A stretch of 64,000 nt of DNA, from positions 780,765 to 844,764 of the forward strand of contig SDOX01000005.1 in assembly GCA_004565275.1 (NCBI GenBank), in the 5' to 3' direction. This document shows, piece by piece, positions 62,937 to 64,000 of the stretch. Source of the stretch: Nannochloropsis salina CCMP1776. Lineage: Eukaryota; Sar; Eustigmatophyceae; Eustigmatales; Monodopsidaceae. The position numbers and the translations under genes are program-made. The number at the start of each line of letters is the position of its first letter. Within the stretch, counting starts at the first letter, position 1. Below the pieces are notes generated by a model. It was not told the DNA's origin. It saw only the letters and a list, made by a program, of their open reading frames with translations, and made no database searches.

Positions 62937-64000
62937 TCAGACAGCGCTGCCGCTGCTCTCAGAGCTGTTTGAAAGGTAAAAATTGAGCATAGCGGCCGTG
63001 GAGCTATTAAAGCCAGAGATAATTTCCTCCCCTTGACGACTGGCAGTCAGCTGAGTGCGAACTTGTTTGGCTAAGACCTTGCCCAGCTCCACGCCCCACT
63101 GGTCAAAAGAATTGATGCCCCAGATAGCACCCTGGACGAAAACGCGATGTTCATACAGGGCAAGGAGCTGCCCGGTGGTGAAGGGATCCAACTGTCCGAA
63201 TAGCAAAGAAAACGAGGGTCTATTGCCAGGAAAAGCCTTGTGCGGGCGAAGCTCCTCCTTCACGCCTTCTACATCCAACTGCTCCAAAGTCTTGCCCAGA
63301 GCTAAAGCATCGGGCTGCGCGAAAAAGTTGGACATGAGTTCGTCTTGACTACTCACCACCTCGTTCGGAAGCTCAACGGGATACTGACTGCGGGCGAAGC
63401 CGATGAATTCGGTAGGGATAGTGCGGCCTTGGTGGATGAGCTGATAGAAAGAATGTTGCCCGTTTGTCCCTGGCTCTCCGAAATTCACTTCACCAGCTTG
63501 AAAAGGCAGCTCCTGGCCATCAAGACCAACGCGCTTGCCGTTGCTCTCCATATCCAATTGCTGCACGTGTGCGGGAAAGCGGAGCAAAGCCTGGGCGTAG
63601 GGAAGGATGGCGCGACTCTCGTGGCCTAGAAAGGTCGAATTCCAGATGCCCAGAAGGCCCATCAGCACGGGTATATTTTGTCGGATAGGTGCAGTGGCAA
63701 AGTGCTCGTCTATATTCCGTGCACCTGCCAAAAACTGCTCTAGGACCTCGAACCCGAAAGTCAGGGAAAGAGGCAGCATGCCAACAGCGGAGCACACAGA
63801 GTAACGCCCACCAACCCAATCCCAGAAGCCAAACACGTTGGCGGAATCTATGCCAAACTCAGTAACCAGTGGTACTGCGGAAGATGCCGCGACCATGTGC
63901 CGACGGATCACTTCTTCAGGTGCTGTTCCTTTTACCCCATCCAGAAGCCACTTGCGGAGGGTACGGGCGTTCAGCATTGTCTCGGCTGTTGTGAACGTTT
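62937..64000 (-). CDS. PGI: Glucose-6-phosphate isomerase, 3' part (continues past the window end)
   Basis: Interconverts glucose-6-phosphate and fructose-6-phosphate. The frame runs open to the window edge: upstream of the first listed Met the codons read TFTTAETM, which matches the conserved SKTFTTxET block, so the N-terminal half lies beyond base 64000. Visible landmarks: [34 protein letters not shown], the substrate signature [18 protein letters not shown] with the catalytic His, the sugar-ring Glu/His region, and the second signature [16 protein letters not shown] with the catalytic Lys. About 354 residues are in view out of a usual 550. The C-terminus ends [12 protein letters not shown], with no organelle signal visible in this part. 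Whether this is a cytosolic or plastid copy needs the missing N-terminus. Confidence 0.96.
   Translation of the reverse strand, partial: TFTTAETMLNARTLRKWLLDGVKGTAPEEVIRRHMVAASSAVPLVTEFGIDSANVFGFWDWVGGRYSVCSAVGMLPLSLTFGFEVLEQFLAGARNIDEHFATAPIRQNIPVLMGLLGIWNSTFLGHESRAILPYAQALLRFPAHVQQLDMESNGKRVGLDGQELPFQAGEVNFGEPGTNGQHSFYQLIHQGRTIPTEFIGFARSQYPVELPNEVVSSQDELMSNFFAQPDALALGKTLEQLDVEGVKEELRPHKAFPGNRPSFSLLFGQLDPFTTGQLLALYEHRVFVQGAIWGINSFDQWGVELGKVLAKQVRTQLTASRQGEEIISGFNSSTAAMLNFYLSNSSESSGSAV

Overview
The window looks like nuclear DNA of a photosynthetic stramenopile with a complex, red-algal-derived plastid. A eustigmatophyte of the Nannochloropsis type fits best, but that genus assignment is inference. 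The evidence is short spliceosomal introns (mostly about 70-90 nt, GT-AG), densely packed genes on both strands with 200-700 bp between many divergent pairs, and several proteins whose N-terminus is a signal peptide followed by a plastid-type Phe at the presumed cleavage site ([29 protein letters not shown]). No transposon, virus-like element, tRNA, rRNA or CRISPR array was recognised.

Layout. 1-3.4 kb: two convergent CDK9/CDKC-like kinases. 3.7-5.4 kb: an unrecognised coiled-coil protein with a very acidic tail. 5.7-11.5 kb: on the minus strand, a two-domain GET3/ArsA ATPase (one apparent frameshift at a 10-G run) and a bacterial-type NAD+-dependent DNA ligase. 11.9-12.8 kb: an ORMDL sphingolipid regulator. 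13.8-22.5 kb: UDP-sugar pyrophosphorylase, an HSP110-type chaperone and nicotinate phosphoribosyltransferase, all plus strand. 23.3-28.1 kb: glycolate-oxidase-type enzyme and thylakoid FtsH, minus strand. 28.8-34.6 kb: DPM1 and a P2B Ca2+-ATPase. 35.1-37.8 kb: RPB4 and a five-exon gene with a weak perilipin-like look. 38.4-40.1 kb: an SLC35D-type nucleotide-sugar transporter. 40.6-44.6 kb: a fused prephenate/arogenate dehydratase-dehydrogenase, head to head with an MTA/SAH nucleosidase. 45 kb: a small KEN-box/D-box protein. 46.4-50.2 kb: plastid EF-P, head to head with a CYP97 P450. 50.7-55.2 kb: a DENND4-like Rab GEF. 55.8-57.1 kb: an inactive M16 peptidase-family protein (cytochrome bc1 core/MPP-alpha). 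58.0-60.6 kb: cytosolic EF2. 62.9-64.0 kb: the 3' part of glucose-6-phosphate isomerase.

The genes are mostly unrelated housekeeping functions. The themes that recur are plastid maintenance (FtsH, EF-P, CYP97, the aromatic amino acid fusion, possibly LigA and GET3), glycosylation and sugar nucleotides (USP, DPM1, SLC35D), and membrane lipid control (ORMDL, possibly the perilipin-like gene). Exon structures were worked out by hand from conserved protein sequence plus GT-AG borders with phase bookkeeping; they are predictions.

The items most worth a second look are the intron-bearing nuclear NAD+ DNA ligase, the PheA-TyrA fusion, the securin-like KEN/D-box protein, the DWG-bearing CDK pair, and the microsatellite-expanded EF-P intron bounded by a 17-bp direct repeat.
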